From contig NZ_JAJEWP010000006.1 of assembly GCF_020687825.1 (NCBI RefSeq), positions 207,343 to 271,342 on the forward strand: a stretch of DNA of 64,000 nt, in the 5' to 3' direction. Under the pieces are notes generated by a model, which had not been told where the DNA came from, searched no databases, and saw only the letters and a program-made list of their open reading frames with translations. Both the position numbers and the translations under genes were made by a program. This DNA comes from Fluctibacter halophilus. GTDB lineage: Bacteria > Pseudomonadota > Gammaproteobacteria > Enterobacterales > Alteromonadaceae. The number at the start of each line of letters is the position of its first letter. Position 1 is the first letter of the stretch. This document shows, piece after piece, positions 7,851 through 17,400 of this stretch.

Positions 7851-10148
7851 TTAACTACCGGCCCTCACCAGACCGCCTAATCCCACAGACTCGAGGTAAG
7901 CATTTACCGCTTCGCGCACCGCAGCAGGATGCTCATAGTGCATAACCCTTTCCAATAACTGATGGGTGTCTGCCAGCGCGACACTGCGGATCACCCATTT
8001 AACCTTCAACAGGTTGTGACTGTTCATACTCAGGCGTCGATAGCCCATGGCCATCAGCAAAATTGCACCACCGGGTTCGCCGGCCATTTCGCCGCACACG
8101 GTGACCGGCACGTTAAGACGCTGCGCTTCATCCACAATGTGCTGCAATGCCATCAAAACCGCTGGGTGATAACTGTCATACAAGCCCGCCACCCTGGCAT
8201 TGTTACGATCGACAGCCAGCAGATACTGGGTCAAGTCGTTGCTGCCAACGGAAAAGAAATCGACAATGGGAGCCAGTTTATCGAGCTGATAAACCAGCGC
8301 AGGGACTTCTATCATCACCCCGACCTTTGGCATCACTACCCGATTATCGGTTCCCCGACACTCTTCGGTCACTTCGTGAAATGCCTGACGAATGAGACGT
8401 TTGGCCTCTTTAACTTCAGACACCGACGTGATCATCGGCAACATGACCTGCAGATTTTCCAGCCCCAGACTGGCGCGCAACATGGCGCGAACCTGAACCA
8501 GGAAGATTTCCGGGTGATCCAGGGTCAGGCGGATCCCACGCCAGCCAAGAAAAGGGTTTTCCTCGTTAATGGGAAAATACGGCAGGGGCTTGTCCCCCCC
8601 GACATCCAGGGTGCGCATGGTGATTTGTTTGTCCGGACTGACCGACAGCATGGCGCGGTACAAATCATGTTGTTCCTGCTCCGACGGAAAACGTTCGCGC
8701 ATCATAAACGGCACTTCGGTGCGGTATAGCCCCACTCCATCACCCTGGTTAAAGTGATCACTTTCCAGCTCAGCGGACAAACCAGCGTTAATGTACAGGT
8801 CAAGCGCACAATTATCGGTTGAAATGGTCGGCAATTCTGCCTGTGCCTGAATACGATCAGACAACTCCATTTCTTCATCAACCAATACCCGAAATTCCCG
8901 CTGTATTGCATCACTGGGCGAGACAATGACTTCACCGGAATAGCCGTCGAGTAACACCTGACGGCCATCCAGCATGGATAACGGCACATCGGTCAATCCC
9001 ATGACGGCAGGCACGCCCATGGCCCTGGCCAGAATGGCAGCATGAGAGTTATTCGAGCCTCGCATCGACACGATACCGCGCACCCGATCTTTGGGGAACT
9101 CTGCCAGCATCGGTGCACTGACTTCTTCCGCCACCAGGATCACATCGCCTTCAGGCATGGTCGGCGTCACTGCACCTTTGTCCGGTTGCAGAATGTTGGC
9201 CAGGATTCGGTTAGACAAATCTTCCATGTCCACAGCCCGCTCTTGCATGTAGGGGTCGCTCATGTCGCGGAAGCGTTGAATGTACGCATCAACCACGTAT
9301 TTGAGTCCGCTGGCAGCATCCCAGCCTTCGCGAATACGCGCTTCCACTTCATGCCCCAGGCTGTTGGCATCCAGCAGGTGATGATAGATCTGGAAAATGG
9401 CCAGTACGTCAGAGGGTACTTCTCCTTCAATCCGCGCAGACAGCTCGTCAACCTGACTGCGGGTCGCATACACGGCACTTCTGTAACGCTGAATTTCACT
9501 ATCGACAGCCAACGAACGGCGGGGCACATGATTGTTCAGACTGACCTTGTAGCCAGGCACGAAACCAACCCCCATGCCCAGTCCGGTTGCCCCGGGAACG
9601 CCGCGCAAGGTTTTTTGCCATTGGCGACTGCTGGAGGCCGTTGTTGGATCATTCAGGGTCATCAAACCACGGGCTTCTGCGTGCTTGATCTCCAGCGCCA
9701 ATTGCGCCGCCAAGGTAACCAGGAAGGCTTCTTCATCTTCGCTGAAACGGCGCTTACCGCGTTGCTGCAATGTCAGTACGCCGAGCACCTTACGCTGATG
9801 AATGATCGGCGCGCCTAAAAATGCGTGGTATTTTTCTTCTTTGACTTCAGGGTAATGCTTGAAGCGCGGATGCGCTCTGGCATCGCTGATATTGAGCGGT
9901 TCCTCGCGCTGACCAATCAGGCCGATCAAGCCTTCTGAGAATCCAATCGCCACTTTGCCAACCGCGTCGGCTGCCAGACCCTCAGTGGCCATCAACAGAA
10001 AATGCTGCTTCTCATAGTCGGCCAGGTAAATAGAACAGGAATCAACCTTCAGTGCCGTGCGCAAACGGTTCGCCAGGCATTGCAGCGCATCCTCCAACAC
10101 CGGTATTTGGTTGACTTCCTGGACAATGCGCTTGAGGGTTGTGAGCAT
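7851..10148 (-). CDS. ptsP: PtsP, enzyme I of the nitrogen phosphotransferase system (EINtr)
   Basis: A 765-aa cytoplasmic phosphoenolpyruvate-protein phosphotransferase that starts the regulatory PTSNtr relay (PtsP to NPr to EIIANtr). An N-terminal GAF sensor domain (about 1-165) precedes the EI N-domain, with the phosphorylated histidine in MRGSNNSHAAILARAMG. The PEP-binding TIM barrel has RTEVPFM, GSNDLTQYLLAVDRNN and CGEMAGEPG. Length and order match E. coli PtsP (748 aa). The start is ATG 10148, three bases after the rppH stop, the same rppH-ptsP coupling as in E. coli. Confidence 0.95.
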   Translation of the reverse strand: MLTTLKRIVQEVNQIPVLEDALQCLANRLRTALKVDSCSIYLADYEKQHFLLMATEGLAADAVGKVAIGFSEGLIGLIGQREEPLNISDARAHPRFKHYPEVKEEKYHAFLGAPIIHQRKVLGVLTLQQRGKRRFSEDEEAFLVTLAAQLALEIKHAEARGLMTLNDPTTASSSRQWQKTLRGVPGATGLGMGVGFVPGYKVSLNNHVPRRSLAVDSEIQRYRSAVYATRSQVDELSARIEGEVPSDVLAIFQIYHHLLDANSLGHEVEARIREGWDAASGLKYVVDAYIQRFRDMSDPYMQERAVDMEDLSNRILANILQPDKGAVTPTMPEGDVILVAEEVSAPMLAEFPKDRVRGIVSMRGSNNSHAAILARAMGVPAVMGLTDVPLSMLDGRQVLLDGYSGEVIVSPSDAIQREFRVLVDEEMELSDRIQAQAELPTISTDNCALDLYINAGLSAELESDHFNQGDGVGLYRTEVPFMMRERFPSEQEQHDLYRAMLSVSPDKQITMRTLDVGGDKPLPYFPINEENPFLGWRGIRLTLDHPEIFLVQVRAMLRASLGLENLQVMLPMITSVSEVKEAKRLIRQAFHEVTEECRGTDNRVVMPKVGVMIEVPALVYQLDKLAPIVDFFSVGSNDLTQYLLAVDRNNARVAGLYDSYHPAVLMALQHIVDEAQRLNVPVTVCGEMAGEPGGAILLMAMGYRRLSMNSHNLLKVKWVIRSVALADTHQLLERVMHYEHPAAVREAVNAYLESVGLGGLVRAGS

Positions 10149-10151
10149 CGA

Positions 10152-10712
10152 TCAGCTCGAGTTGGAGCGACGACGTCGTCGCGATTTATTGTTTTGGCCC
10201 TGCGAACGGGTTGGATTGCGCCCGACCTGACGTCCACCGACCGGCATGGTCACTGGCGCAAACTCTTTCATCACGCGACGGTACACATCGCGCTTGAACG
10301 AAACCACATGCCGTACCGGGTACCAGTAGCTGACCCATCGCCAGTCATCGAATTCAGGATGACTGGATTTGAGCACATCAACGTCCTCTTCGTTGCACGT
10401 CAATCTCAGCAAAAACCACTTTTGCTTCTGACCGATACACACCGGATTGCTGCCCTGACGAATCAATCGCTTAGGCAACTTATAACGGACCCAATTTTTG
10501 GTCACGCCGAGTATTTCAACTTGCTCCGGCTGTAACCCTACTTCCTCGTGCAGCTCCCGATACATGGCTTGTTCGGCAGTTTCACCTTGATCAATTCCGC
10601 CTTGTGGAAACTGCCATGAATGTTGGCCATAGCGTTTGGCCCAAAAAACCTGCCCTAACCGATTGCAGATTACGATGCCAACATTCGCGCGGAATCCTTC
10701 GCCATCAATCAC
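10152..10712 (-). CDS. rppH: RNA pyrophosphohydrolase RppH (Nudix)
   Basis: Removes pyrophosphate from the 5' end of mRNA, triggering RNase E-dependent decay. The Nudix box is intact ([23 protein letters not shown] region, about 38-60) after the RppH-specific [21 protein letters not shown] start. A basic, Arg/Ser-rich C-terminal tail is typical. Translation begins at GTG 10712 (MIDGEGF), which aligns with the known start of E. coli RppH (MIDDDGY). It is immediately upstream of ptsP (3-base gap). mutH lies nearby on the other strand, as in E. coli. Confidence 0.95.
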   Translation of the reverse strand: MIDGEGFRANVGIVICNRLGQVFWAKRYGQHSWQFPQGGIDQGETAEQAMYRELHEEVGLQPEQVEILGVTKNWVRYKLPKRLIRQGSNPVCIGQKQKWFLLRLTCNEEDVDVLKSSHPEFDDWRWVSYWYPVRHVVSFKRDVYRRVMKEFAPVTMPVGGRQVGRNPTRSQGQNNKSRRRRRSNSS

Positions 10713-10854
10713 CTAGACTCCCGGGCGTATAAATGTGTTATATCCCTGCATTCTTCCACAAACTTGCCACCTTTCAAAGCAATAAAACGTTTACGCCTAT
10801 CCCCTTTTGCCGTTAGCATTCTTGCCATAACAATTGCCCGAATCTGCTTTGCTT

Positions 10855-11487
10855 ATGTCTCAACAACGGTTTCTTGCTCTTTATGCCCTGCTCGCCCTCA
10901 GCTACCTGTTTGTCATGGGCACAGGACAATACCCCCTGCATTATCTGCACAAAGCAGCGCCGGTACTGATGCTGCTATGGATGGTGTGGCGTGCCGGAGC
11001 CCATTGGCTCGGCGCCGGACTGGCGGTGTTGTTGTCTGCTACCGGGGATATTCTACTGGCGCTGCCGTTGGCGAGTAGTTTCATGCTCGGACTCAGTGCC
11101 TTTTTACTTGCCCATCTGGCCTACATGGCTGTGCTGTGGCCAATGGCCGACCGACAACGCTGGCGCCATCCCGCACTGATTGCGTTGTTTCCTGCCCTCA
11201 TCGGCATGGCCTTTTGGGTATTGCCCAGTACCGGTGAACTGATGCTCCCCGTCGCGGTGTACATGCTGGTGTTAAGCATCATGGCCATTACTGCCATGCT
11301 GGTGCCAGCGCAGCAGCCATGGCTCCTGGCGGGTGCCTGGCTATTTGTGGTATCGGACGCGTGCATTGCGATCAATAAGTTTACCCTGCCATTCGCCGCG
11401 TCAGGATGGGTGATCATGGTGACCTATTACCTGGCCCAATACTGTCTGATCCGGGGGATCTGTGCCCATGCTTCCCGTTCCCGCTGA
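10855..11487 (+). CDS. YhhN family (lysoplasmalogenase-like) membrane protein
   Basis: A polytopic membrane protein of about 210 aa and eight helices with YhhN/TMEM86 features: a central SATGDILLALPL motif and a late VSDACIAINKF motif, both bearing conserved acidic residues. Eukaryotic TMEM86B hydrolyses the vinyl-ether bond of lysoplasmalogens; the bacterial role is uncertain. A TTG at 10834 is possible in frame, but ATG 10855 (MSQQRFLALYALL) places the first helix correctly. The gene overlaps mutH by about 20 bases, so the two are probably cotranscribed. Confidence 0.82.
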   Translation: MSQQRFLALYALLALSYLFVMGTGQYPLHYLHKAAPVLMLLWMVWRAGAHWLGAGLAVLLSATGDILLALPLASSFMLGLSAFLLAHLAYMAVLWPMADRQRWRHPALIALFPALIGMAFWVLPSTGELMLPVAVYMLVLSIMAITAMLVPAQQPWLLAGAWLFVVSDACIAINKFTLPFAASGWVIMVTYYLAQYCLIRGICAHASRSR

Positions 11488-12148
11488 TCGCGCGCCGGAC
11501 AGCGTTAACACCCTGATCAAGCGCGCCCAGGCACTGGCCGGTCTTAGCCTGGGTGAGCTGGCATTACAGGCCAATGTTCAGGTACCTGAGCATTTTCGCC
11601 GTGAAAAAGGCTTCACCGGACAACTGTTGGAGCGTTTCCTCGGTGCTGAGGCGGGGGCCAAAGCCCAGCAGGACTTCCCTGACCTTGGCATCGAACTGAA
11701 ATCAATCCCCATCGATCCGAGCGGTCAACCGCTGGAAACCACGTACGTGTGCTACGCCCCACTGCTGGGGGTGGCCGGGATAGATTGGGCTTCGAGCAAT
11801 GTGTGCAACAAGTTACGTCATGTTCTGTGGGTGCCGATTGAAGGCGATCGCAGCATCCCTCCCGCCGAGCGGCGCCTGGGTACCCCCTTTCTGTGGTCAC
11901 CCAACGCCGATCAATACGCCATCCTCAAAGCCGACTGGGAAGAACTGATGGAACGGGTCGCGTTAGGGCACGTCGACAGCATCACAGCCCGTCTCGGCCA
12001 GGCCCTGCACATGCGGCCCAAAGCGGCAGACGGCAGCGCCCTGACCGACGCCATTGGCCAGGAAGGGCAGCGTATCCGAACCCGTCCCCGGGGTTTCTAC
12101 CTGCGCACCACCTTTACCGCCCAAATCCTCGCTGACCAATTCGGCTAA
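11468..12148 (+). CDS. mutH: DNA mismatch repair endonuclease MutH
   Basis: Nicks the unmethylated strand at hemimethylated GATC sites during MutS/MutL-directed repair. The D(x)6ExK active site is present in DFPDLGIELKSIP. Further typical blocks are the basic KLRHVLWVPIEG region and the C-terminal RGFYLRTTFTAQIL segment. At 226 aa it matches the family. ATG 11468 is preferred to an in-frame GTG six bases upstream. The presence of mutH implies Dam methylation and a Dam-dependent mismatch-repair lineage of gammaproteobacteria. Its end overlaps the convergent aldehyde dehydrogenase by 4 bases. Confidence 0.95.
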   Translation: MLPVPADRAPDSVNTLIKRAQALAGLSLGELALQANVQVPEHFRREKGFTGQLLERFLGAEAGAKAQQDFPDLGIELKSIPIDPSGQPLETTYVCYAPLLGVAGIDWASSNVCNKLRHVLWVPIEGDRSIPPAERRLGTPFLWSPNADQYAILKADWEELMERVALGHVDSITARLGQALHMRPKAADGSALTDAIGQEGQRIRTRPRGFYLRTTFTAQILADQFG

Positions 12149-13578
12149 GCGCCGGGGGTGCGGATCACCATCAGGCGCAGTTCGGTCATGTCCTCAATGG
12201 CATAGCGGATCCCTTCTCGTCCCAGTCCGGATTCCTTCACGCCACCGTAAGGCATATTATCCACCCGCCAACTGGGGACATCGCCGATCACAACACCGCC
12301 AACGTCCAGCACATCCCAGGCCTTGTGGGCTTTGTACAAATCGCGGGTAAATATCCCCGCCTGCAAACCAAACTGGCTGTTGTTGACTTCCTCAAGGGCC
12401 GCATCAAAGTCGGAGAAAGGTGCGATGATGGACACCGGACCGAAGGCTTCTTCGGCACACACCTTGGCATCGGCCGGAACATTTTCCAGCACCGTTGCCT
12501 GCAGCATGGCGCCGTCGCGCTGACCACCACACAACACTGTAGCCCCTTTATCCCGTGCTTCATCAATCCAGGCCGCCAGTCGTCCCGCTTCACCCTCGCT
12601 GATCATCGGCCCGATAAAGGTCTTTTCATCCGCCGGATCGCCATGCACCAGTGCCGCAACTTTTTCCACGTAGCGCTGTTTGAAGGTCGCGTAGATGTCC
12701 TGATGCACCAGTACCCGCTGCACACTGATACAGCTCTGGCCGGATTGATAGTAGGCCCCAAAGACAATGCGCTCAATGGCATCCTCCAGGTCGGCATCGG
12801 CATCCACCACACACGCCGCATTCCCACCCAGCTCAAGTACCACCGGCTTCTTGCCGGCGCGGGCTTTCAGATCCCAACCCACATCAGGCGAGCCGGTAAA
12901 GCTGAGCAGTTTGAAGCGATCGTCAGTAGTGAACAGGTCCGCACCATCACGACTGCACGGCAAGATTGAAAATGCCCCTTGGGGTAAATCGGTCTCGGCC
13001 AACACCTCACCAATGATCAACGCACCAATGGGTGTGCGGCTGGCCGGTTTGAGCACAAAAGCACAGCCTGCAGCGATGGCCGGCGCCACTTTGTGTGCGG
13101 CCAGATTCAACGGAAAGTTGAACGGTGAAATGAACGAACAGGGCCCGATGGGAACGCGCTTCACCATGCCCTGATAACCACGGGCACGGGGCGTCACTTC
13201 AAGGTTGATCACTTCGCCGTTGATCCGCACCGCTTCTTCTGCGGCAATCCGGAAGGTATCGATCAGACGGGTCACTTCTCCGCGGGCATCTTTGATTGGC
13301 TTGCCCGCTTCCACGCACAGGGCATCTGCCAACTCATCAAATCGATCTTCAAACCGCTCCACACAATGCTGCAAAATCGCCTGACGCTCATAAGGCTTCA
13401 TTGCGTTCAGTGCCGGTTGGGCAGCTTCTGCCGCCGCAATCGCACGATCAATCACGTCGGCATCGGCCATCGCGACCTGGGTCGCGGGCTCGCCAGTGTA
13501 CTTGTTGGTCACCGTGAGATCCTGATTGGCAAACACGGCTTCATTGGCCAGATAATAGGGGTAAGCTTTGGCTAACAT
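12145..13578 (-). CDS. NAD(P)-dependent aldehyde dehydrogenase
   Basis: A 477-aa soluble aldehyde dehydrogenase. The catalytic cysteine lies in YQSGQSCISVQR, the general-base glutamate in VVLELGGNAA, the asparagine in ISPFNFPLNLAAHK, and the cofactor GxxxxG in FTGSPDVG. The sequence is most like lactaldehyde/succinate-semialdehyde/glyceraldehyde-3-phosphate type enzymes; the true substrate is not readable. It begins 9 bases after the stop of an acetolactate-synthase-like gene, so the two are one operon and should act on linked metabolites. Confidence 0.92.
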   Translation of the reverse strand: MLAKAYPYYLANEAVFANQDLTVTNKYTGEPATQVAMADADVIDRAIAAAEAAQPALNAMKPYERQAILQHCVERFEDRFDELADALCVEAGKPIKDARGEVTRLIDTFRIAAEEAVRINGEVINLEVTPRARGYQGMVKRVPIGPCSFISPFNFPLNLAAHKVAPAIAAGCAFVLKPASRTPIGALIIGEVLAETDLPQGAFSILPCSRDGADLFTTDDRFKLLSFTGSPDVGWDLKARAGKKPVVLELGGNAACVVDADADLEDAIERIVFGAYYQSGQSCISVQRVLVHQDIYATFKQRYVEKVAALVHGDPADEKTFIGPMISEGEAGRLAAWIDEARDKGATVLCGGQRDGAMLQATVLENVPADAKVCAEEAFGPVSIIAPFSDFDAALEEVNNSQFGLQAGIFTRDLYKAHKAWDVLDVGGVVIGDVPSWRVDNMPYGGVKESGLGREGIRYAIEDMTELRLMVIRTPGA

Positions 13579-13587
13579 GCTAAATCC

Positions 13588-15228
13588 TTACAGCGATTGA
13601 CTGAGGTTACGAATGGATTGGTTGAGGGTCTCATCATTGAGACTGTAGTCAACCGGAACGTCGATCACATGAACAGCCGGGTCATCCAGACATTCATTGA
13701 TCCGCGGCAACAGCTCTTCGGTGGCCGAAATGCGCCAGCCTTTAGCACCGTAACTGTTGGCGTACATAACAAAATCCGGGTTGCCGTAATCAAGGCCAAA
13801 ATTGGCAAAGCTCATGTGGGCTTGCTTCCACTTGATCATGCCGTAAGCGTCATCACGCAGAATGATCACCACAATGTGCAGGCCCAGGCGCACCGCGGTT
13901 TCCAGCTCCTGGCTGTTCATCATAAAGCCACCATCTCCGCACACCGTAATGACCGGCTTGTCAGGATACACCAGCTTCGCCGCCATCGCAGAGGGCAGGC
14001 CCGCGCCCATGGTTGCCAGGGCGTTATCCAACAACAACGTGTTGGGGAAGTAGGCCGGATAATTACGCGCGAACCAGATTTTGTAGACGCCGTTGTCCAG
14101 GGTCACGATGCCGTCTTTGGGCATGGCCTTGCGCACATCACGCACCAGCCGTTCAGGCAAGACCGGAAAACGGTCATCCTGTTCGCTGGCCGTGCGGTGC
14201 TCTACGTAAGCGGCATGCACTCGCTTGAAAAACTCAAATGACCACTTTGGCGACGGGGTGATTTTCTCTTTGATTTGCCAGATGCTGTTGGCGATGTCAC
14301 CGGTCACTTCGAGCTGCGGGAAGTACACCGGATCGACCGCTGCACCGTCGAAATTGATGTGGATGACTTTCTTGCCGTTCACATGCATGAAAAACGGTGG
14401 CTTCTCGACCACGTCATGACCCACATTGATGATCAGGTCTGCATAGTGGATCACGCGGTGGACAAAGTCACCGTCAGACAACGCCGTATTGCCCATGAAC
14501 AGCTCGCCACTCTCATCCAGCACTCCTTTACCCATCTGGGTAGTGATGTAGGGGATACCCGTCTTGGCGACAAATTCACGCAGCATCTTGGCGGTCAGCT
14601 TGCGGTTCGCCCCCGCACCGATCAGGAGTACCGGAGCAGTGGCCTTTTCAATCATCTCCACCGCCGCGTTGATGGCCTTGTACTCGGCAATCGGACGGCG
14701 CATCATGCTGGCCGGTAACAATGCCGCCTGCGTGGCCTCTGCAGCAATGTCTTCCGGCAATTCAATGTGCACGGCCCCGGGACGCTCATCGTGGGCCAGA
14801 CGGAACGCCTCTCGCACAATCGACGGGATCCGGTCACCACTGACCACCTGTGAGGTGTATTTGGTGATAGGGCGCATCATGTCCACCACATCGATGACCT
14901 GAAAACGCCCCTGCTTACTGGTTTTAATTGGTTTCTGACCGGTGATCATCAACATTGGCATCGCCCCCAACTGAGCATACGCGGCTGGCGTCACCAAATT
15001 GGTGGCCCCGGGACCGAGGGTCGACAAACACACGCCAACCTTGCCGGTCAGGCGACCATAGGTGGCAGCCATAAACCCTGCGCCTTGTTCGTGGCGGGTT
15101 AAAATTAACTCAATGGAGGAGTGACGTAATGACTCCAACAGGTCGAGGTTTTCTTCGCCGGGAATACCGAAAATATACTCAACGCCTTCGGCTTCCAGTG
15201 CTTTGACCATTAAATCCGATGCTTTCAT
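13588..15228 (-). CDS. Thiamine-diphosphate enzyme, acetolactate synthase-like (catabolic AlsS type)
   Basis: A 546-aa ThDP enzyme: Pyr domain with the catalytic glutamate in LTRHEQGAGFMAATYGR, a central domain (about 190-330), and a PP domain with the Mg/ThDP motif GDGGFMMNSQELETA (GDG...NN-like). The closest recognisable family is the anabolic/catabolic acetolactate synthase large subunit. No small regulatory subunit (ilvH/N) is adjacent, which favours a stand-alone catabolic enzyme. ATG 15228 has AGAGGA upstream and is preferred to an upstream in-frame start. Coupling to an aldehyde dehydrogenase is unusual for branched-chain synthesis and suggests it handles an aldehyde-forming or -consuming 2-oxoacid step. 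Confidence 0.85.
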   Translation of the reverse strand: MKASDLMVKALEAEGVEYIFGIPGEENLDLLESLRHSSIELILTRHEQGAGFMAATYGRLTGKVGVCLSTLGPGATNLVTPAAYAQLGAMPMLMITGQKPIKTSKQGRFQVIDVVDMMRPITKYTSQVVSGDRIPSIVREAFRLAHDERPGAVHIELPEDIAAEATQAALLPASMMRRPIAEYKAINAAVEMIEKATAPVLLIGAGANRKLTAKMLREFVAKTGIPYITTQMGKGVLDESGELFMGNTALSDGDFVHRVIHYADLIINVGHDVVEKPPFFMHVNGKKVIHINFDGAAVDPVYFPQLEVTGDIANSIWQIKEKITPSPKWSFEFFKRVHAAYVEHRTASEQDDRFPVLPERLVRDVRKAMPKDGIVTLDNGVYKIWFARNYPAYFPNTLLLDNALATMGAGLPSAMAAKLVYPDKPVITVCGDGGFMMNSQELETAVRLGLHIVVIILRDDAYGMIKWKQAHMSFANFGLDYGNPDFVMYANSYGAKGWRISATEELLPRINECLDDPAVHVIDVPVDYSLNDETLNQSIRNLSQSL

Positions 15229-15441
15229 GTCGTCCTCTTGATGGTTGACCACGTCAGATGTGGTTAGCCCCAGTATAGACGACTCAAACTTATTCGATAT
15301 TTCAATTAGTTATTGTTCATCATAGGTCGTCATGTGCAGGCCTTAAAAGTCCCCCTTGATGCAGATCAAGGGCACCATGAATAGTCCTTGAGGACAGCAA
15401 CGCTGGCACCTATGCTGATCCCGAAAGTGGAGGATAACCCC

Positions 15442-15684
15442 ATGGCATTACGTATTGCTGAAGACTGTATTAATTGTGATCTGTGCGAGCCTGAGTGCCC
15501 CAACGAGGCCATCGCGATGGGCGACAGTGTCTATCAGATTGATCCTGAACGCTGCACTGAATGTGTTGGGCACTATGATGAACCCAATTGCATGACCGTC
15601 TGCCCCATCGATTGTATCGAACCGGATCCCGAACGGATCGAAAACAAGGTGCAGTTACTGCAAAAGTTTAATCGTCTGCACTGA
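15442..15684 (+). CDS. YfhL-type 2[4Fe-4S] ferredoxin
   Basis: An 80-aa electron carrier. Two cluster motifs are visible: CINCDLCEPECP (CxxCxxCxxxCP) and the expanded CTECVGHYDEPNCMTVCP (CxxCx8CxxxCP), the insertion typical of Allochromatium/YfhL ferredoxins. ATG 15442 (MALRIAEDC) follows GGAGGATAACCCC, a strong ribosome site. An in-frame upstream extension has no family match. The 3' end overlaps the convergent CAP-domain gene by 17 bases. Partner enzymes are not encoded next to it. Confidence 0.95.
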   Translation: MALRIAEDCINCDLCEPECPNEAIAMGDSVYQIDPERCTECVGHYDEPNCMTVCPIDCIEPDPERIENKVQLLQKFNRLH

Positions 15685-16282
15685 GGTCGGATGGCTCAGT
15701 TTCCGTGATAAACGGCTTGGCGATATAGACTGCCCAGTACTCGACATGGGGACTGGGCCACTCTCGGATAAACGCCACACCCATTTCATGTTGCTGGGCA
15801 AAAAAGGGATGTTCGGCCAGTAAATGCGTGCGATGCACAGGCGAGTCTTTAAATTGTCGCCAGGCCTCCTCTGCGGTGGCAAAACCGCCGGCCACCGCTT
15901 CCACCTGATTGTGATAAAAGCTCGGATAGTCGGGGTCCAGTGGATAACCGGCCTCGCGCAGGCGGGCGTTCGCACCGAGGTTACCGGCATAGTGCGTCAC
16001 CATGCCCTTGCGCGCCATTTCCTGCGCTTTTGCCAATGCCACAGCATTCAGTAGCGGCACACAGGTCAATTGTGTACGTTGCTGGCCGTAATCCGTCATG
16101 ATCAACCGAGCCAGTTTGCGCGCTTGCGGTGAGTTACCACAGTCTTGCACGTCTACATCGCTCACCGGCATGCTACCCAGTTGATAAGCCAGCACTTCGC
16201 CTTCGCTGGGAACGGGACCCGCAATCGCAGAGCAGGCCAGACAACAGGCAAAAGTCAGCGTCGTGACCAATCCCTTTTTCAT
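15668..16282 (-). CDS. Secreted CAP-domain (SCP/PR1-like) protein
   Basis: A 204-aa protein with a signal peptide (MKKGLVTTLTFACCLACSAIAG). The CAP fold is shown by LAKAQEMARKGMVTHYAG, the helix-strand FATAEEAWRQFKDSPVHRTHLL and the final EMGVAFIREWPSPHVEYWAVYIAKP. Metal-site histidines of CAP proteins correspond to THYAG and VHRTHLL. Bacterial CAP proteins are poorly understood (cell envelope, lipid or peptide binding). The ATG overlaps the AraC-type regulator's stop (ATGA) and follows GGAGGA, so it belongs to that operon. Confidence 0.85.
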   Translation of the reverse strand: MKKGLVTTLTFACCLACSAIAGPVPSEGEVLAYQLGSMPVSDVDVQDCGNSPQARKLARLIMTDYGQQRTQLTCVPLLNAVALAKAQEMARKGMVTHYAGNLGANARLREAGYPLDPDYPSFYHNQVEAVAGGFATAEEAWRQFKDSPVHRTHLLAEHPFFAQQHEMGVAFIREWPSPHVEYWAVYIAKPFITETEPSDLSADD

Positions 16283-17400
16283 GGTTCCTCCTGACCAACC
16301 GCTGCAGGTGGCTTACCCATGTGGTGGATGTATTTCACAAACACCTGGGACAGAAATTTCTCCGATTGGAAGCCCAGTCGTCGAGCCACGGTCGATACCC
16401 TGGCATCGGTGCGCATCAGTATCTTCTTGGCGTATTCCAGCCGGTAATGGTACATAAACGCGCGAAAGTTTCGCTTCAGTAACACCCGGGTGGCCTGTGC
16501 TAATACAATGGGGTCCACCTTTGCTGCGGCGGCAAACTGGTCGAGGCGCAGACCGATGTGCTTGTAGGCCTTGTCACGGATCAACGCATGTTCGGCCTTG
16601 TTCAGCGTGTCCCGCATTACACTCTCAGCATACACGTGCGTGTCCCGATACTCCGGCGGCAACGGCGAAGGCGCAAAAGGACGTAGTTCTAATAACACCA
16701 GCAGCGTGGCCAGAAAGGCAGCGGCATAAAACAGGTTGTTGACCACCTGCCAGAACGTCACGTTAAGCAAACCAAAAGTCGCAAATGTGGTCAGTATGAT
16801 GGCCACAAAAGCAACCCCCATCAGGCCCATGAAACAGCCTGGCGCGACATGAAAACGGTACAGATGCACATCCACCACCTGATCAGACAGCTGGCCATGA
16901 TACTGATAAAACAATTCCACACACCGGGTGGCCATCACCAGAACGATAAACCCGGTCAACAGGTGCGGACCATACACGTACCAGTATTCGAGCAACTGCC
17001 CAACCGGTGGATGCTCAAGCATGTCCAGCCGGGCAGTCGCGGTCTGAAACAGCAGCGGAAACTGACCAACCAGAATAACCAACGGGGGTCCATAGCGCAG
17101 AGCAGGGGAATAGCGTGGCGATTTCTGCACCATGGCGTTGACACAGCTCAGCAACAATCCGGCCGACAACGCCGGTAAACACTGAAACAAGCCAGCCAGA
17201 AACACCCACGCCGTGGACACACCAAACGCGCGCATCCATTCATCCACCAGCATGCCGGGCCATATCAATACGGCGATGAGGAGATATTTACCGTGTACCA
17301 GCCGATCAAAACGGGCCCAAATCAATGCCAGCGTGATCAGCCAGACGCCCAGTAGCGCCAAAACCACACTTTGGTAAGGATTCAGGTTTTCCACATTCAA
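16279..17400 (-). CDS. Membrane-anchored AraC family transcriptional regulator
   Basis: A 373-aa protein with seven predicted membrane helices (about 10-265) fused to a C-terminal AraC-type double helix-turn-helix (about 270-360: LDQFAAAAKVDPIVLAQATRVLL and RVSTVARRLGFQSEKFLSQVFVKY). Such 7TM-AraC proteins are thought to sense membrane or external signals directly. The exact start is uncertain: TTG 17400 directly abuts the CYTH-gene stop, and GTG 17394 is an alternative. It sits between the CYTH-CHAD gene and a secreted CAP protein, which may be its target, but no operator is evident. Confidence 0.85.
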   Translation of the reverse strand: MNVENLNPYQSVVLALLGVWLITLALIWARFDRLVHGKYLLIAVLIWPGMLVDEWMRAFGVSTAWVFLAGLFQCLPALSAGLLLSCVNAMVQKSPRYSPALRYGPPLVILVGQFPLLFQTATARLDMLEHPPVGQLLEYWYVYGPHLLTGFIVLVMATRCVELFYQYHGQLSDQVVDVHLYRFHVAPGCFMGLMGVAFVAIILTTFATFGLLNVTFWQVVNNLFYAAAFLATLLVLLELRPFAPSPLPPEYRDTHVYAESVMRDTLNKAEHALIRDKAYKHIGLRLDQFAAAAKVDPIVLAQATRVLLKRNFRAFMYHYRLEYAKKILMRTDARVSTVARRLGFQSEKFLSQVFVKYIHHMGKPPAAVGQEEP

